Source: Nitrincola iocasae
Lineage (GTDB): Bacteria; Pseudomonadota; Gammaproteobacteria; Pseudomonadales; Balneatricaceae
Length of the DNA stretch: 64,000 nucleotides
Assembly (NCBI RefSeq): GCF_008727795.1
Contig: NZ_CP044222.1
Coordinates: forward strand, 1,736,001 to 1,800,000
Reading direction: 5' to 3'
Positions 7,422 to 16,362 of the stretch are shown here, piece after piece. Positions within the stretch are counted from its first letter, which is position 1. Every line of letters begins with the position of its first letter. A program made the translations under genes and the position numbers. The notes below the pieces were generated by a model. That model saw only the letters and a list, made by a program, of their open reading frames with translations, had not been told where the DNA came from and did not search any database.

Positions 7422-8906
7422 TTAAATCACCGACAGGGTTTTGAACTCATCCAGTGCATACTGATCGGTCATACCGCTGATCATGTCCTGCAATAAGCGA
7501 CAACGGCAGTAACTTTCCCACACATCGACATCACCAACCGACTGCTGGTATAGCTGATAATAGGCTTTGATATGCTTGTTGGGTAAGCGCCGCACCAGCA
7601 AACCTTCCAGTAGTAATCCCTGGTTTTTTCCTTCCAGTAACTGGCCAAACTGACTGCGGGATAGTCGCAGCAGCGGGCGGTAATGGTCGAGCAGCCCAGT
7701 GAGAATACGATAGCCCTGTAATTCCAGGGTTTTCACTTCATCGACTGAAAAAACATGGCGTATCGCCACCTTTTTTAGCGTACTGACAATGGCGTGGCAG
7801 GGGGAATCATCTTCCAGCAGGGCGCGGTTTAAACGCCCCTGGTAAACCGCTTCGATATTATCGATAAAGGCCTGGGCGGCATGCTGAACCAGTGGATGGG
7901 TTAAGCCGACTCTGAGCCAGACAAAAAATTCATGGTCCTTGTTGATCGATTCCTTATCGGCTCGTTCCAGCGCGTAGTGAACCAGGTCGGTAAAACTGCT
8001 GGCACTACGGCGACCTGGGGCATAGAAGTGTTTTTCATCGGCATCCAGTGGCCGTAGACGGGCAAATTGCTCAATCAGCAACTGAGCCAATTGACGGATG
8101 CTGAGTATGCCTTTGTCGATGGCGTCTTCCAGGTCAGCCAGACAATAAGAGATATCGTCAGCGGCCTCCATCAGATATGTCAACGGAAAGCGGTGACCAG
8201 GGCGCATCTCCAGGGTTTCCTGCATCTCGGCCACAAACTGACGCTCAGAAAAGTAATAGCCCGGTTTTTTCATCAGATAGCTGAGGGGGTGTTGTGCATC
8301 CGGTCTGGGATCGGTGGCACAACGGGTATATTTTAAAATACAGGCGGACTGCAGGTAGGTCAGGTTGAGCTTTTGCAACTGGCTGATCAGGCGTATTGCC
8401 TGGGCGTTGCCTTCAAAGGAGCACAGCTCACGTTTGAGTTTCTGCGTCAGGGCCTGACCTTCGGCTGAGCTGGAAGGGGCAATAAATCCCGGGAACTGAT
8501 CTATCTGTTCAGTGAACCAGCGGGAAATCGCTGCTTCACCAAAATGGCCAAAGGGCGGGTTGCCGATATCGTGCATCAGGCAGGCCATTTCCACCAGACT
8601 CTCTGTGGCGCGTTCACTGCCAGCCAAACCATAGCGCGACGCCTCGGCCCCTAATTTGTCAAACAGGGTGCGGGTGATAAAACGGCCAGTTTGTTGTACT
8701 TCCAAAGAGTGGGTCAAGCGTGAACGCACCGCCGCATTGTGTTCCAGCGGAAATACCTGGGTTTTCTGCTGCAAGCGTCGCACCGCCGCTGAATTGATGA
8801 TGCGGCCACGATCACTTTCCAGCTGTGCATCTAACTGAGGTGATGCACTGGCTTTGGAGTAAGGACGACGTGATGAAAAACGCTTGGCAAAATTAATCAA
8901 GGTCAT
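7422..8906 (-). CDS. dgt: dGTP triphosphohydrolase
   Basis: The protein has 494 residues, close to E. coli Dgt (about 505). It hydrolyses dGTP to deoxyguanosine and triphosphate in the cytoplasm and so shapes the dNTP pool. The HD-domain metal ligands are visible: RSRLTHSLEV near the N-terminus, then MACLMHDIGNPPFGHFGE carrying the HD pair. The N-terminal RRLQQKTQVF segment is typical of the family. The ATG at 8906 has a poor ribosome site and lies 14 bp inside the end of the upstream small secreted-protein gene, so translation may be coupled. Confidence 0.93.
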   Translation of the reverse strand: MTLINFAKRFSSRRPYSKASASPQLDAQLESDRGRIINSAAVRRLQQKTQVFPLEHNAAVRSRLTHSLEVQQTGRFITRTLFDKLGAEASRYGLAGSERATESLVEMACLMHDIGNPPFGHFGEAAISRWFTEQIDQFPGFIAPSSSAEGQALTQKLKRELCSFEGNAQAIRLISQLQKLNLTYLQSACILKYTRCATDPRPDAQHPLSYLMKKPGYYFSERQFVAEMQETLEMRPGHRFPLTYLMEAADDISYCLADLEDAIDKGILSIRQLAQLLIEQFARLRPLDADEKHFYAPGRRSASSFTDLVHYALERADKESINKDHEFFVWLRVGLTHPLVQHAAQAFIDNIEAVYQGRLNRALLEDDSPCHAIVSTLKKVAIRHVFSVDEVKTLELQGYRILTGLLDHYRPLLRLSRSQFGQLLEGKNQGLLLEGLLVRRLPNKHIKAYYQLYQQSVGDVDVWESYCRCRLLQDMISGMTDQYALDEFKTLSVI

Positions 8907-9222
8907 CCAGCGTCACAACCAGATCTTGTTTGGAGACATCTACGCCCCAAAAAGTGTAAGTATCATCATCTTCATCAATCAGATGAATATCAAACATCGG
9001 GCTTTTGTAGCCTGTGATGGTCACTCGCCGGGTTTCGTTGTTGGGGAGTACCTCATCGCCTAATACATCTTCTTCCCAACTGGTCGACTTCTCAGGACTG
9101 ATATAGATGTAGTAGATGGTGTAACCTGTATTGTTGGTAATGTCGACATAATAGTCGGCTGCCAAGGCAGAATTACTGATAAACAATGACAGAAGAAAGG
9201 CCAGAATCAACTTTATTTTCAT
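8893..9222 (-). CDS. Small secreted protein of unknown function
   Basis: The protein has 109 residues if it starts at the ATG at 9222, which puts a typical signal peptide (KIKLILAFLLSLF...ALA) at the N-terminus. Longer starts at 9240 and 9267 have no better ribosome site. The mature part opens with YYVDITNNTGYTIYYIYISP, a beta-rich pattern I associate with small periplasmic proteins of marine gammaproteobacteria. It is acidic, ending in DDLD. No enzyme motif is visible. Its 3' end overlaps dgt by 14 bp. Confidence 0.65.
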   Translation of the reverse strand: MKIKLILAFLLSLFISNSALAADYYVDITNNTGYTIYYIYISPEKSTSWEEDVLGDEVLPNNETRRVTITGYKSPMFDIHLIDEDDDTYTFWGVDVSKQDLVVTLDDLD

Positions 9223-9373
9223 TGGAATACCTAGGTTCATAACAGGGTTAATTATTGGTTTATCCACTATATATCAGATTTACAGAATAGCAATATTAAG
9301 CGATAACAACTGACTAGGCTAAAATTGTATTAACAACGTAGGGTGTGAATGATTATAAAATTCAGGATGATCT

Positions 9374-10174
9374 ATGCCAATGAGAACAAGATTTAAATGG
9401 TTAGTACGGCTGTTGGTGTTTATTGTTCTGGTATTTTTTATACCAGTCGGATGTGCACTGACATCACATTTTAGCGGTGATGAAGGTCCATCTGACTGGC
9501 GTACAGCCCGTAGGGACAGTGCCGGTATTGCACCGGATGCTGCGGCACATCAAGGGGCGCTGATTCAGGTGTATGCGGCCCGGGCGTTTCGCTGGCGTGG
9601 CGCGTTGGGGGTGCACACCTGGATAGCTGCTAAACCGCAAGGTGTTGATCATTACACCCGTTTTGAGGTGATAGGCTTTAGTGTCAGACGTGGCGGTGAT
9701 GCTGTACAGGTTGCCCAGGGTATTCCCGATGGTTACTGGTATGGCAGTCAGCCGGCCTTGTTGCGTGAGATTCGTGGTGGTGGCGAGGTGGATGCACTGA
9801 TCAGTCGTTTACATGAGGCCGCCAGGCTTTATCCTTATAACCATGAATACCGGGTCTGGCCGGGTCCTAACAGTAATACATTTATCGCTTATCTGGGCCG
9901 TAAAGTGCCTGAGCTCAAGCTTAATCTACCACCAACGGCCATCGGTAAAGATTACTTGCCAGAGGGTGGCGTGTTTGCTCGCGCGCCGAGTGGTTCGGGA
10001 TTTCAGATTTCTCTGGCGGGGTTGCTGGGTGTGACTCTGGCTCTGGAAGAAGGGTTCGAGATGAATTTTCTCGGACTGAGTGCCGGTGTTGATCCCTGGC
10101 CTTTGGCGCTTAACTTGCCCGGTCTGGGACGGTTGGGTTTTCCAACACACATGCCATTAAAAGCAATTGAGTGA
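9374..10174 (+). CDS. DUF3750 domain protein, membrane-anchored
   Basis: The protein has 266 residues with an N-terminal hydrophobic segment (WLVRLLVFIVLVFFIPVG) followed by Cys, so it may be an inner-membrane anchor or a lipoprotein-like signal. The rest, including the WIAAKPQG, YPYNHEYRVWPGPNSNTF and YLGRKVPEL segments, matches the DUF3750 family. Its His/Asn/Cys-like pattern has been compared with papain-like folds, but no activity is established. AGGA lies seven bases before the ATG at 9374. The gene stands alone between divergent and tandem small genes. Confidence 0.75.
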   Translation: MPMRTRFKWLVRLLVFIVLVFFIPVGCALTSHFSGDEGPSDWRTARRDSAGIAPDAAAHQGALIQVYAARAFRWRGALGVHTWIAAKPQGVDHYTRFEVIGFSVRRGGDAVQVAQGIPDGYWYGSQPALLREIRGGGEVDALISRLHEAARLYPYNHEYRVWPGPNSNTFIAYLGRKVPELKLNLPPTAIGKDYLPEGGVFARAPSGSGFQISLAGLLGVTLALEEGFEMNFLGLSAGVDPWPLALNLPGLGRLGFPTHMPLKAIE

Positions 10175-10249
10175 AAGGTGGATTAGCTTATAGCCTTTGC
10201 CGTATGATCAGTCTGAGATTACACCACAAACAGGATGAGGGACGTTATT

Positions 10250-10429
10250 ATGCTATCGGTTGAAGTTTCGGGTATTTTGGGGCTTTTGTTATTGGTCCTG
10301 AATATTTACGCCATTATTAAGATAGTACAGAGTGCGGCTAGTACCGGAGCCAAAGTACTGTGGGTCGTGTTGATTTTGTTGTTGCCTGTGCTGGGCTTTA
10401 TTCTCTGGTTTTTATTGGGTCCAAAATAA
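10250..10429 (+). CDS. Small PLDc_N-type membrane protein
   Basis: The protein has 59 residues from the ATG at 10250, chosen because GAGG lies eight bases upstream; the earlier ATG at 10235 has no spacing for a ribosome site. Two transmembrane segments (GILGLLLLVLNIYAIIKIV and VLWVVLILLLPVLGFILWF) end in LLGPK, the pattern of the phospholipase D N-terminal (PLDc_N) domain found as stand-alone mini-proteins. No catalytic residues are present. Function is unknown. Confidence 0.7.
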   Translation: MLSVEVSGILGLLLLVLNIYAIIKIVQSAASTGAKVLWVVLILLLPVLGFILWFLLGPK

Positions 10430-10436
10430 CTGGCAT

Positions 10437-10474
10437 ACCCGTTCGGGATGGTCAGACAGCCATCCCGAACGGGT
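10437..10474. terminator. Strong hairpin between convergent genes
   Basis: A perfect 15-bp stem (ACCCGTTCGGGATGG and its complement) encloses the loop TCAGACAG between the PLDc_N-type gene and ppnP, which converge here. There is no long T-run, so it may act as a bidirectional transcript barrier or 3'-end stabiliser rather than a textbook terminator. Confidence 0.7.
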
Positions 10475-10488
10475 TCAATTGCAACAGC

Positions 10489-10770
10489 TCAGCTGTAATA
10501 GCACAGATAGGCGGTCGGTGTAGCTATTTTCAGATCAAAGGAAGCACCGGCCGCTATGTTAAATTCAGTACCGGCAGGAAAGGCTTGCCAATCCTGCTGT
10601 TCCGGCAGCTTTACCAGCAGTTCTCCGTGAGTTACACACATGCGCTCATTCTGACGGGTGCCAAAAGTGTATTCTCCCGGCGCCATGACACCAGAGGTAA
10701 CCGGGCCTTGATCAGCCGTAAACCCGATAGAGACCACCTTACCTTCAAAATACTCATTTACGCTTAACAT
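10489..10770 (-). CDS. ppnP: Pyrimidine/purine nucleoside phosphorylase
   Basis: The protein has 93 residues from the ATG at 10770 (MLSVNEYFEGKV), the length of E. coli PpnP (formerly YaiE). PpnP is a small cupin that splits nucleosides with phosphate to free bases and ribose 1-phosphate. Family marks include the N-terminal VNEYFEGKV, MAPGEYTFGT and the C-terminal CYYS. It converges with the small membrane-protein gene on the other side of a hairpin. It appears monocistronic. Confidence 0.92.
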   Translation of the reverse strand: MLSVNEYFEGKVVSIGFTADQGPVTSGVMAPGEYTFGTRQNERMCVTHGELLVKLPEQQDWQAFPAGTEFNIAAGASFDLKIATPTAYLCYYS

Positions 10771-10849
10771 CGCAGTCGATTCTCCATGCAAAAATGGCGC
10801 TTATCATAATGCGCTTTTTAACACGATGCCATGCTTCTGTTGAAGTAGC

Positions 10850-11167
10850 CTAACCAGGCCAGAGTTGTCTGAACAGTGCGGCAACCAAAATGCCGGCAGC
10901 TATGGCCGGTAGTGGCTTCTTTAACAGCAACATGGTGACAGCTGTAGCCAACAAGGCCAATCTGGCAGCGTTGTCACCTGTAACTGCAAGGGGGGCCAGA
11001 ATAGCGACCAGTACGGAGCCGGACATGGCATGGATAAACTGTTTTACTCTGTAACTGATGGGCACGAAAGACATCACAAAAACGCCACCCCAGCGAGTCG
11101 CCAATGTGACTGAGGCCATGGCCAGAATAATGACCAGAACACCCAGTCCTGCCGTTTCAACGTTCAT
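10850..11167 (-). CDS. azlD: Branched-chain amino acid exporter small subunit, AzlD family
   Basis: The protein has 105 residues with four hydrophobic stretches from the ATG at 11167. AzlD-type proteins (YgaH in E. coli) pair with AzlC to export branched-chain amino acids or related compounds. The start lies inside the end of azlC (8-11 bp overlap), so the two are translationally coupled. The segment TRWGGVFVMSF and the C-terminal KKPLPAIAAG fit the family. Confidence 0.88.
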   Translation of the reverse strand: MNVETAGLGVLVIILAMASVTLATRWGGVFVMSFVPISYRVKQFIHAMSGSVLVAILAPLAVTGDNAARLALLATAVTMLLLKKPLPAIAAGILVAALFRQLWPG

Positions 11168-11873
11168 GATTTTTCTCCAGCCAGACAAGACCAACCAGAC
11201 CACCGGTTATTGCACCCACTATGACGTGACTGTTTTCTGGCAAAAACCAATAGGCCAGGATTGATGAGCTGGCTGCCAGTGTCCAGATCACCAGCATCCG
11301 CAGGTTTTTTTCTCCACCGACAACCATAGCGAGTAGAAAACAGCCCATGACCATATCCAGCCCAAAACGCTCCGGATCTTGAATAACACTGCCAAAGTAG
11401 ACGCCCAGCCAGGTACCAAATATCCAGAATGACCAGAGTGCAAGCCCGCCGCCCAGCAGCAGTCCCAGACCTGGCTGTCCACGACTGAATGCCTGCATAG
11501 ACAGGGCCCAGTTGGCATCAGATGCAACCAGCATAACGCCATAGCGTTTTCTCGTTGGCAGGTGACGAAGCCAGGGATAAAGTGTTGCGCCCATAAGCAG
11601 GTGGCGTGCATTGATTGCAAATACAGTTATGACCAATGTGAGCAGGGATACTTGAGGGCCCCATAACTCCAGAGCGGCGAATTGTGAGGCACCGGCAAAG
11701 ACCAGGGTACTCATGGCAATAATAGCCGGTGCACTCAGGCCTGACTGGGCAGCTGCCAGGCCAAATGCTACCCCGAATACCACGACAAATACTGACAAAG
11801 GGACCAGTTGTTTAAAGCCGGTCCAAACAAGTTGGCGATCGAGTTGATGTAGCTCCGCTTCGTTGACTGACAC
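11157..11873 (-). CDS. azlC: Branched-chain amino acid exporter large subunit, AzlC family
   Basis: This 238-residue integral membrane protein shows family landmarks: FGVAFGLAAAQSGLS, FAGASQFAALELW and FAINARHLLMGATLYPWL. AzlC (YgaZ) forms the exporter with AzlD, encoded immediately downstream with overlap. The likely substrates are valine, isoleucine, leucine or toxic analogues, by family rather than from this sequence. About 190 bp of unassigned DNA separates it from the chemoreceptor gene upstream. Confidence 0.9.
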   Translation of the reverse strand: MSVNEAELHQLDRQLVWTGFKQLVPLSVFVVVFGVAFGLAAAQSGLSAPAIIAMSTLVFAGASQFAALELWGPQVSLLTLVITVFAINARHLLMGATLYPWLRHLPTRKRYGVMLVASDANWALSMQAFSRGQPGLGLLLGGGLALWSFWIFGTWLGVYFGSVIQDPERFGLDMVMGCFLLAMVVGGEKNLRMLVIWTLAASSSILAYWFLPENSHVIVGAITGGLVGLVWLEKNHER

Positions 11874-12064
11874 GTCAGGCTCCAGAAATTACAGCTTATA
11901 ACCTGTTATGTATTGGAGTTTAATTTGAATAAAGCGAATACGTCTGGTGAATGCTATTCAATTAACGCACAGGTTATTGAGGTCGCCTGAGTCTACCAGA
12001 TCTTCAGATCAACTGGCCAAAATGCTTTGTAGCAGTGACATTATTATTCCAACATGGTGCTTTC

Positions 12065-13804
12065 CTACCAGACTTTCCCCATCCAGCGCTGATTCAGTTC
12101 ACGGTATTCCGGGCGTTTACGGAACTCAAGGATGAAACTGTTAATTGCTGACAACAGCGTCTGGCTGGAAGGGTGATCACTGACTCCGGCACTATAATGC
12201 CAGAGTTCGTTTGCCAGGTTGTCCGGCAATAGTTCAATATGTCCAGACCAAGGGCTGTCCTGATGTGTGGCGGCCCAATAATAGATCGGCAGGTCGATGG
12301 CAAAGGCATCGACGGTGCCATTGCTCAAGGCATCATGAATCCAGCTTTGATTGGTGTACGCCAGCAAGTTGGACAGTTGAATACGTCCACCAGGAACTTG
12401 CAGGTTGCTACGCCAGCGCAATCCGGCTTCTTCCAGGGTGGTAAAGGCTGCAGGGTCATTGACACACCCCAGCACTTTCCCTTGCAGACTTTCGATGCTC
12501 TGGATGGTGTCGTCCCCTTTGCGGCGAGCCAGTACATAGGGCAGGTACACATAAGGTTCGGAGAAGGCGACGCCTTCGTAGTTCGGATCGGGGGGCAGGG
12601 CACTCCAGACCAAGTCCACCTCGGCTTCACCTGGTCGATCGCCGCAGTCTAGCAGTTGGGTACAGAGATCCCAGGGTTGCTCAACAAACTGGCATTTCAC
12701 TCCCAGCGATTGCGCAAACAGTCGTGCCATGTCGGCATCAAATCCCTGTAAGGGGGCATTGTCAGTTGTTCTGAAGGATAGCCCCTTAAAATCAGGTTCT
12801 ATGGCGATACGTACCACACCGCGATCACGTATTGCGGCCAGACGGTCAAAGGCAGGGTCAGTGACAAGACCGTGATCTGTACAGGTATGTTGCCATTGTC
12901 GACTCAGATTTTTTAAGCCTGAATGTTGGGGAGCTAACTGACAGATTAGTTGACGCCCCTGATAGATTTTGTGATTGGCACGCTCACTGGCGCCATTACC
13001 TATCTCCAGTGTGGCGTTAATAATGCGGTTGTTGCTATCTATTTCATCCAGATGGTTGCTCATACCTGAAAGTAGTTGATGTAAGCGTTCCAGTGAGTGC
13101 TCAACCTGTCCTGAAAGCTCAGAAATACGGGTTTCAGCACGATCAAGCAGATCAATAATGCTCTGTTCCAGTGGTGAAAGATCTATCTGCTGATAAGCAT
13201 TACGCGCACTTTCCCGGGTACGACGGGCCAGCATGCGGACCTCATCGGCTACCACGGCAAAGCCTGCTCCGGCTTCGCCTGCACGAGCGGCCTCAATGGC
13301 CGCGTTCAGTGCCAGCAGATCAACGGTTTTACCGATATTATCTATCCCTGCAATTACTGAGCGTGCATGTTCGGCTTTGGTGTTCATTTCTTTGCGTAGG
13401 GAAGAGAGGTGTTCTGAAAAAAATTGGTGCACAGCCTGAAGTTCCTGCTCTACTTCAGTGCGCAGAGAATCAGCTTCTTGTGAGCCGGATTGCAGTGATT
13501 GCCTTGAACTTTTTAGGTAGTCCTGCTGTTCGGTGGTTTTGCCTGCTATTTCGAGTAGCGTATTGCTGGCAACTCCAAGGCTATGTTGTGTATGACGTTG
13601 CAGAGCATCAAGACGTTTGAATACCGACTGCATCGGCTGTATAAGTGGCGTCAGCTTAGGGTCTTCCAGTTGCTGGCGTAAAAAATCGGGCAGGTCCCTG
13701 GCATCCAACAGCGCATTGTCCTGCTTTGACTCAATAGCGGTTAACCATTCGGGATGGGTTTCGCTGGATTTATCGAGTCGTGATGGCGTTGTAAAAAACA
13801 GCAT
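12065..13804 (-). CDS. Soluble chemoreceptor with C-terminal SBP_bac_3 domain
   Basis: The protein has 579 residues, with GGAGGG upstream of the ATG at 13804. Residues about 60-300 form a coiled-coil methyl-accepting signalling domain with the conserved tip ALNAAIEAARAGEAGAGF and VADEVRMLARRT, which binds CheW/CheA. Residues about 330-575 resemble a family-3 periplasmic amino-acid binding protein (VRIAIEPDFKGLSF, LQGFDADMARLFA, WSALPPDPNYEGVAFSEPY). No signal peptide or transmembrane helix is seen, so the protein should be cytoplasmic. The order is reversed compared with ordinary receptors, where the ligand domain is N-terminal and outside. It probably senses an internal or imported solute. 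No CheR/B genes are nearby. Confidence 0.85.
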   Translation of the reverse strand: MLFFTTPSRLDKSSETHPEWLTAIESKQDNALLDARDLPDFLRQQLEDPKLTPLIQPMQSVFKRLDALQRHTQHSLGVASNTLLEIAGKTTEQQDYLKSSRQSLQSGSQEADSLRTEVEQELQAVHQFFSEHLSSLRKEMNTKAEHARSVIAGIDNIGKTVDLLALNAAIEAARAGEAGAGFAVVADEVRMLARRTRESARNAYQQIDLSPLEQSIIDLLDRAETRISELSGQVEHSLERLHQLLSGMSNHLDEIDSNNRIINATLEIGNGASERANHKIYQGRQLICQLAPQHSGLKNLSRQWQHTCTDHGLVTDPAFDRLAAIRDRGVVRIAIEPDFKGLSFRTTDNAPLQGFDADMARLFAQSLGVKCQFVEQPWDLCTQLLDCGDRPGEAEVDLVWSALPPDPNYEGVAFSEPYVYLPYVLARRKGDDTIQSIESLQGKVLGCVNDPAAFTTLEEAGLRWRSNLQVPGGRIQLSNLLAYTNQSWIHDALSNGTVDAFAIDLPIYYWAATHQDSPWSGHIELLPDNLANELWHYSAGVSDHPSSQTLLSAINSFILEFRKRPEYRELNQRWMGKVW

Positions 13805-13972
13805 GCATTACCCTCCGGAAATTTGTATTTCTGATAGGAATGCAAATTTCGCGCCGATTAAAATAATATGCCTGATACTCACAGTGTATAGATGAAAGGG
13901 CCTGAGCTATCCTCTAGTCCAGGCAGTCGGTATGATGGTTGGTTTATAGATGAATTGAATTAGGGACCTGGC

Positions 13973-14989
13973 TTGAAGCTTCAACTACCTTTCTGGCTTT
14001 ATCCACTGGCGTTTATTCTCGGCCTGCTGATCGGCGCTGCGGCGCTGCGTTATACCCCCGATGGGCGTATCAACCTGATGCTGGTCTGGTTGGTTTGGGC
14101 AGGACTACCGTTTGTAGGTGCGTGTATTTCCGGACTAATGATGTTTCGCAAGCAGCGAGCTCCCTGGTTGTTGAGGTTTAGTGGTGCCCAGCGCTGGCAG
14201 TTGGATAGCCAGTCACAACTGCAACTTTGGCTGAAACTCCATCAACTCTGGTGCTTAAGCGCGCTAGGTGTGCTGGCCGCTTTTCTGACGCTGCTGTTAT
14301 TCACTGATCTGGCATTTGGCTGGAGTTCAACGCTGGTCGATGATCCGACCCTGATTCACAAAATCACCCAAATGATCAGTGTTCACTGGCAAGCCTATTG
14401 GCCGTCTGCTGTGCCAGATTTGGCATTAATTGAAAGCACCCGTTTTATTCGTATCGCCCCGGCCACTGAACATGCCGTGAATGCGGGAGGCTGGTGGTCG
14501 TTTTTGCTGGCAAGTCTGGTGACCTATAACCTGCTGCCGCGAATTTTGCTTATTCTGGTTTGTCAGTTGCAGTTGCGCCATTATTCACACCGCCTGAGTA
14601 TTAGCTCGAATCAGCCTGTGTCGGCATCAACTGAAACAGCCTTGGCTGATCTGCGGGTACAAGACCTGGCAGACTGGGAAGGCGTTGAACAGCTATTCTG
14701 GGAGATAAACACGTCAGAAGGGCTGACGCTGGGCGTAGACAGTTGGGAGTCAGATCAACAGCGCTGGCAGGCTCTGCTCAAGCGCAAACCGTCCCGGCTG
14801 GTCTGGTGTATCGATTTACGCCGTACACCCCTGGCAGAAATGGCAGATAGGATAAAGCAGGCATCGGCATTGGGGATTCAACAGGCGATTCAGGTCCGGG
14901 ATAACAGTCTTGAGGCACCGGCACATGCCAGGGATAGCTGGCAGCTGTTTGCCAGACAACATCAACTCGTATGGTTGGAGGCGCAATGA
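13973..14989 (+). CDS. DUF2868 membrane protein
   Basis: The protein has 338 residues starting at TTG 13973, with AGGGA upstream. An ATG start giving the same N-terminal membrane segment is not available. Several transmembrane segments lie in the first two thirds, including WLYPLAFILGLLIGAAALRY, and a soluble C-terminal part follows. DUF2868 genes typically sit directly before a DUF3482 GTPase gene, as here, where stop and start overlap as ATGA. The pair probably works as a membrane-associated GTPase module of unknown role. Confidence 0.78.
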   Translation: MKLQLPFWLYPLAFILGLLIGAAALRYTPDGRINLMLVWLVWAGLPFVGACISGLMMFRKQRAPWLLRFSGAQRWQLDSQSQLQLWLKLHQLWCLSALGVLAAFLTLLLFTDLAFGWSSTLVDDPTLIHKITQMISVHWQAYWPSAVPDLALIESTRFIRIAPATEHAVNAGGWWSFLLASLVTYNLLPRILLILVCQLQLRHYSHRLSISSNQPVSASTETALADLRVQDLADWEGVEQLFWEINTSEGLTLGVDSWESDQQRWQALLKRKPSRLVWCIDLRRTPLAEMADRIKQASALGIQQAIQVRDNSLEAPAHARDSWQLFARQHQLVWLEAQ

Positions 14990-16362
14990 TTGCAGATGCC
15001 GCACATTTTTGTGTTGTCGGGCACCCCAACAAGGGTAAGTCATCCATTGTCTCAACACTGACTGAAAATGACAGTATCCAGATAGGGGTAGAGTCAGGCA
15101 CCACCCGGCAGGCTGATAGTTTTTCTTTTATCGCTGATAATCGACTGTTGCTGGCGTTGACGGATACGCCCGGTTTTCAGCGCGCACGTCAGGTATTGGC
15201 CTGGTTGCAACAACAGACGGTGGCACCGCATGAGCGCGCCGCCCGAGTGCGTGCTTTCCTGGATGTTGCCGAGCATCGACAGGCCTTTCCTGATGAAGTT
15301 GCGCTGCTGACCCCGGTGATGCAAGGCGCCGGGATTATTTATGTAACCGATGCATCCGGACCGGTTTCAGCCAGTGACCTGGCTGAAATGGAAATTTTAC
15401 GTTGGACAGGTCAGCCGCGTATGGCGGTGATCAACCCGATGGCAGGCAGTACGCATCAGGATGAGTGGCGTCAGACACTCAATCAGTATTTTCAGTGGGT
15501 GAGGGTGTTTGACCCTATGAGTGCGCAGTTGGACTCGCGGCTGCAACTTTTGCGTGCCATGAATGAACTGGCTGATCCGGCACAGCAACGCGCCTTAAAA
15601 CGCTTGATTCAGCACCTGGAGACTCGTGAGTCTGGGCGTTTGAGTCAGTTCGCGCAGCAACTGGCCGCCTATTGGTGTGGACAGATCACCCTGACACTGG
15701 ATGCCGCCAGGCTTCAGTCGGGTCAATCGCCAGAGGAGGCGTTGCAACAGTCACTGAATAAGGCAGAAGAGTCCAGGTTTCAGCAATGGATGCAGCAATG
15801 TGGCTACAGCCGCCTGGAACTTGAGACCCAGCTGAACTGGGTGAAAGGCTTTAATCAGCTTATGGATACTGAGCAATGGTCCTTCTGGGGGCTGAAATCT
15901 AAAGAGTTAATGGTCGTATCAGCCGCGACAGGCGCGGCGGCCGGTTCACTGTTTGATGTGGGTACTGGTGGCAGTTCTTTGTTGTTAGGGGCCATTACCG
16001 GTGGAATCTTAGGTACCGCCGGTGGCTGGTTAGTCTCTCAGCAACAGCCTGGTTCTCGCTTATCGATTCCCGGGATTAAAAAACAGCATAAGATCGGCCC
16101 GGTCAAGCACCCGAATTTCCCGTTTGTGGTGATGGCGCGTAGTCTCAGTTTTCTTAATCTGCTTTGGTCCCGCACTCATGCCCAGCGCGATGCGCTGCAG
16201 TTAGAGGTGAAGGCTTCCACCTGGTCTCAGGCCGAACAGGTGCGTTTGCTGCGTTGGGCAAAACAGCTGCAATCCGACAAGTGGAGCGATAAATCCCAAC
16301 AGGCACTGGAAGCCTGGATCGTGGCGCAGTTAAGTGAAAATACGGATCAGTCAGCCGAGTAG
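14986..16362 (+). CDS. DUF3482 GTPase
   Basis: The protein has 458 residues from the ATG at 14986, which overlaps the DUF2868 stop. The N-terminal GTPase has a P-loop GHPNKGKSS and a G3 motif DTPGF. The usual NKxD base-recognition motif is replaced by something like NPMAG, so nucleotide specificity is uncertain. A Gly/Ala-rich stretch (TGAAAGSLFDVGTGGSSL onward) near residues 310-350 looks like a membrane-inserting hairpin. The family is related to Era/TrmE-like GTPases but its role is unknown. Its 3' end overlaps the convergent PhzF gene by 16 bp. Confidence 0.82.
   Translation: MIADAAHFCVVGHPNKGKSSIVSTLTENDSIQIGVESGTTRQADSFSFIADNRLLLALTDTPGFQRARQVLAWLQQQTVAPHERAARVRAFLDVAEHRQAFPDEVALLTPVMQGAGIIYVTDASGPVSASDLAEMEILRWTGQPRMAVINPMAGSTHQDEWRQTLNQYFQWVRVFDPMSAQLDSRLQLLRAMNELADPAQQRALKRLIQHLETRESGRLSQFAQQLAAYWCGQITLTLDAARLQSGQSPEEALQQSLNKAEESRFQQWMQQCGYSRLELETQLNWVKGFNQLMDTEQWSFWGLKSKELMVVSAATGAAAGSLFDVGTGGSSLLLGAITGGILGTAGGWLVSQQQPGSRLSIPGIKKQHKIGPVKHPNFPFVVMARSLSFLNLLWSRTHAQRDALQLEVKASTWSQAEQVRLLRWAKQLQSDKWSDKSQQALEAWIVAQLSENTDQSAE

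Noticed and set aside
12966..12981. Sigma-54-like TGGCACGCTCACTGGC inside the chemoreceptor gene
   Set aside because: The essential GC doublet is replaced and the site is internal to a coding region on the opposite strand.
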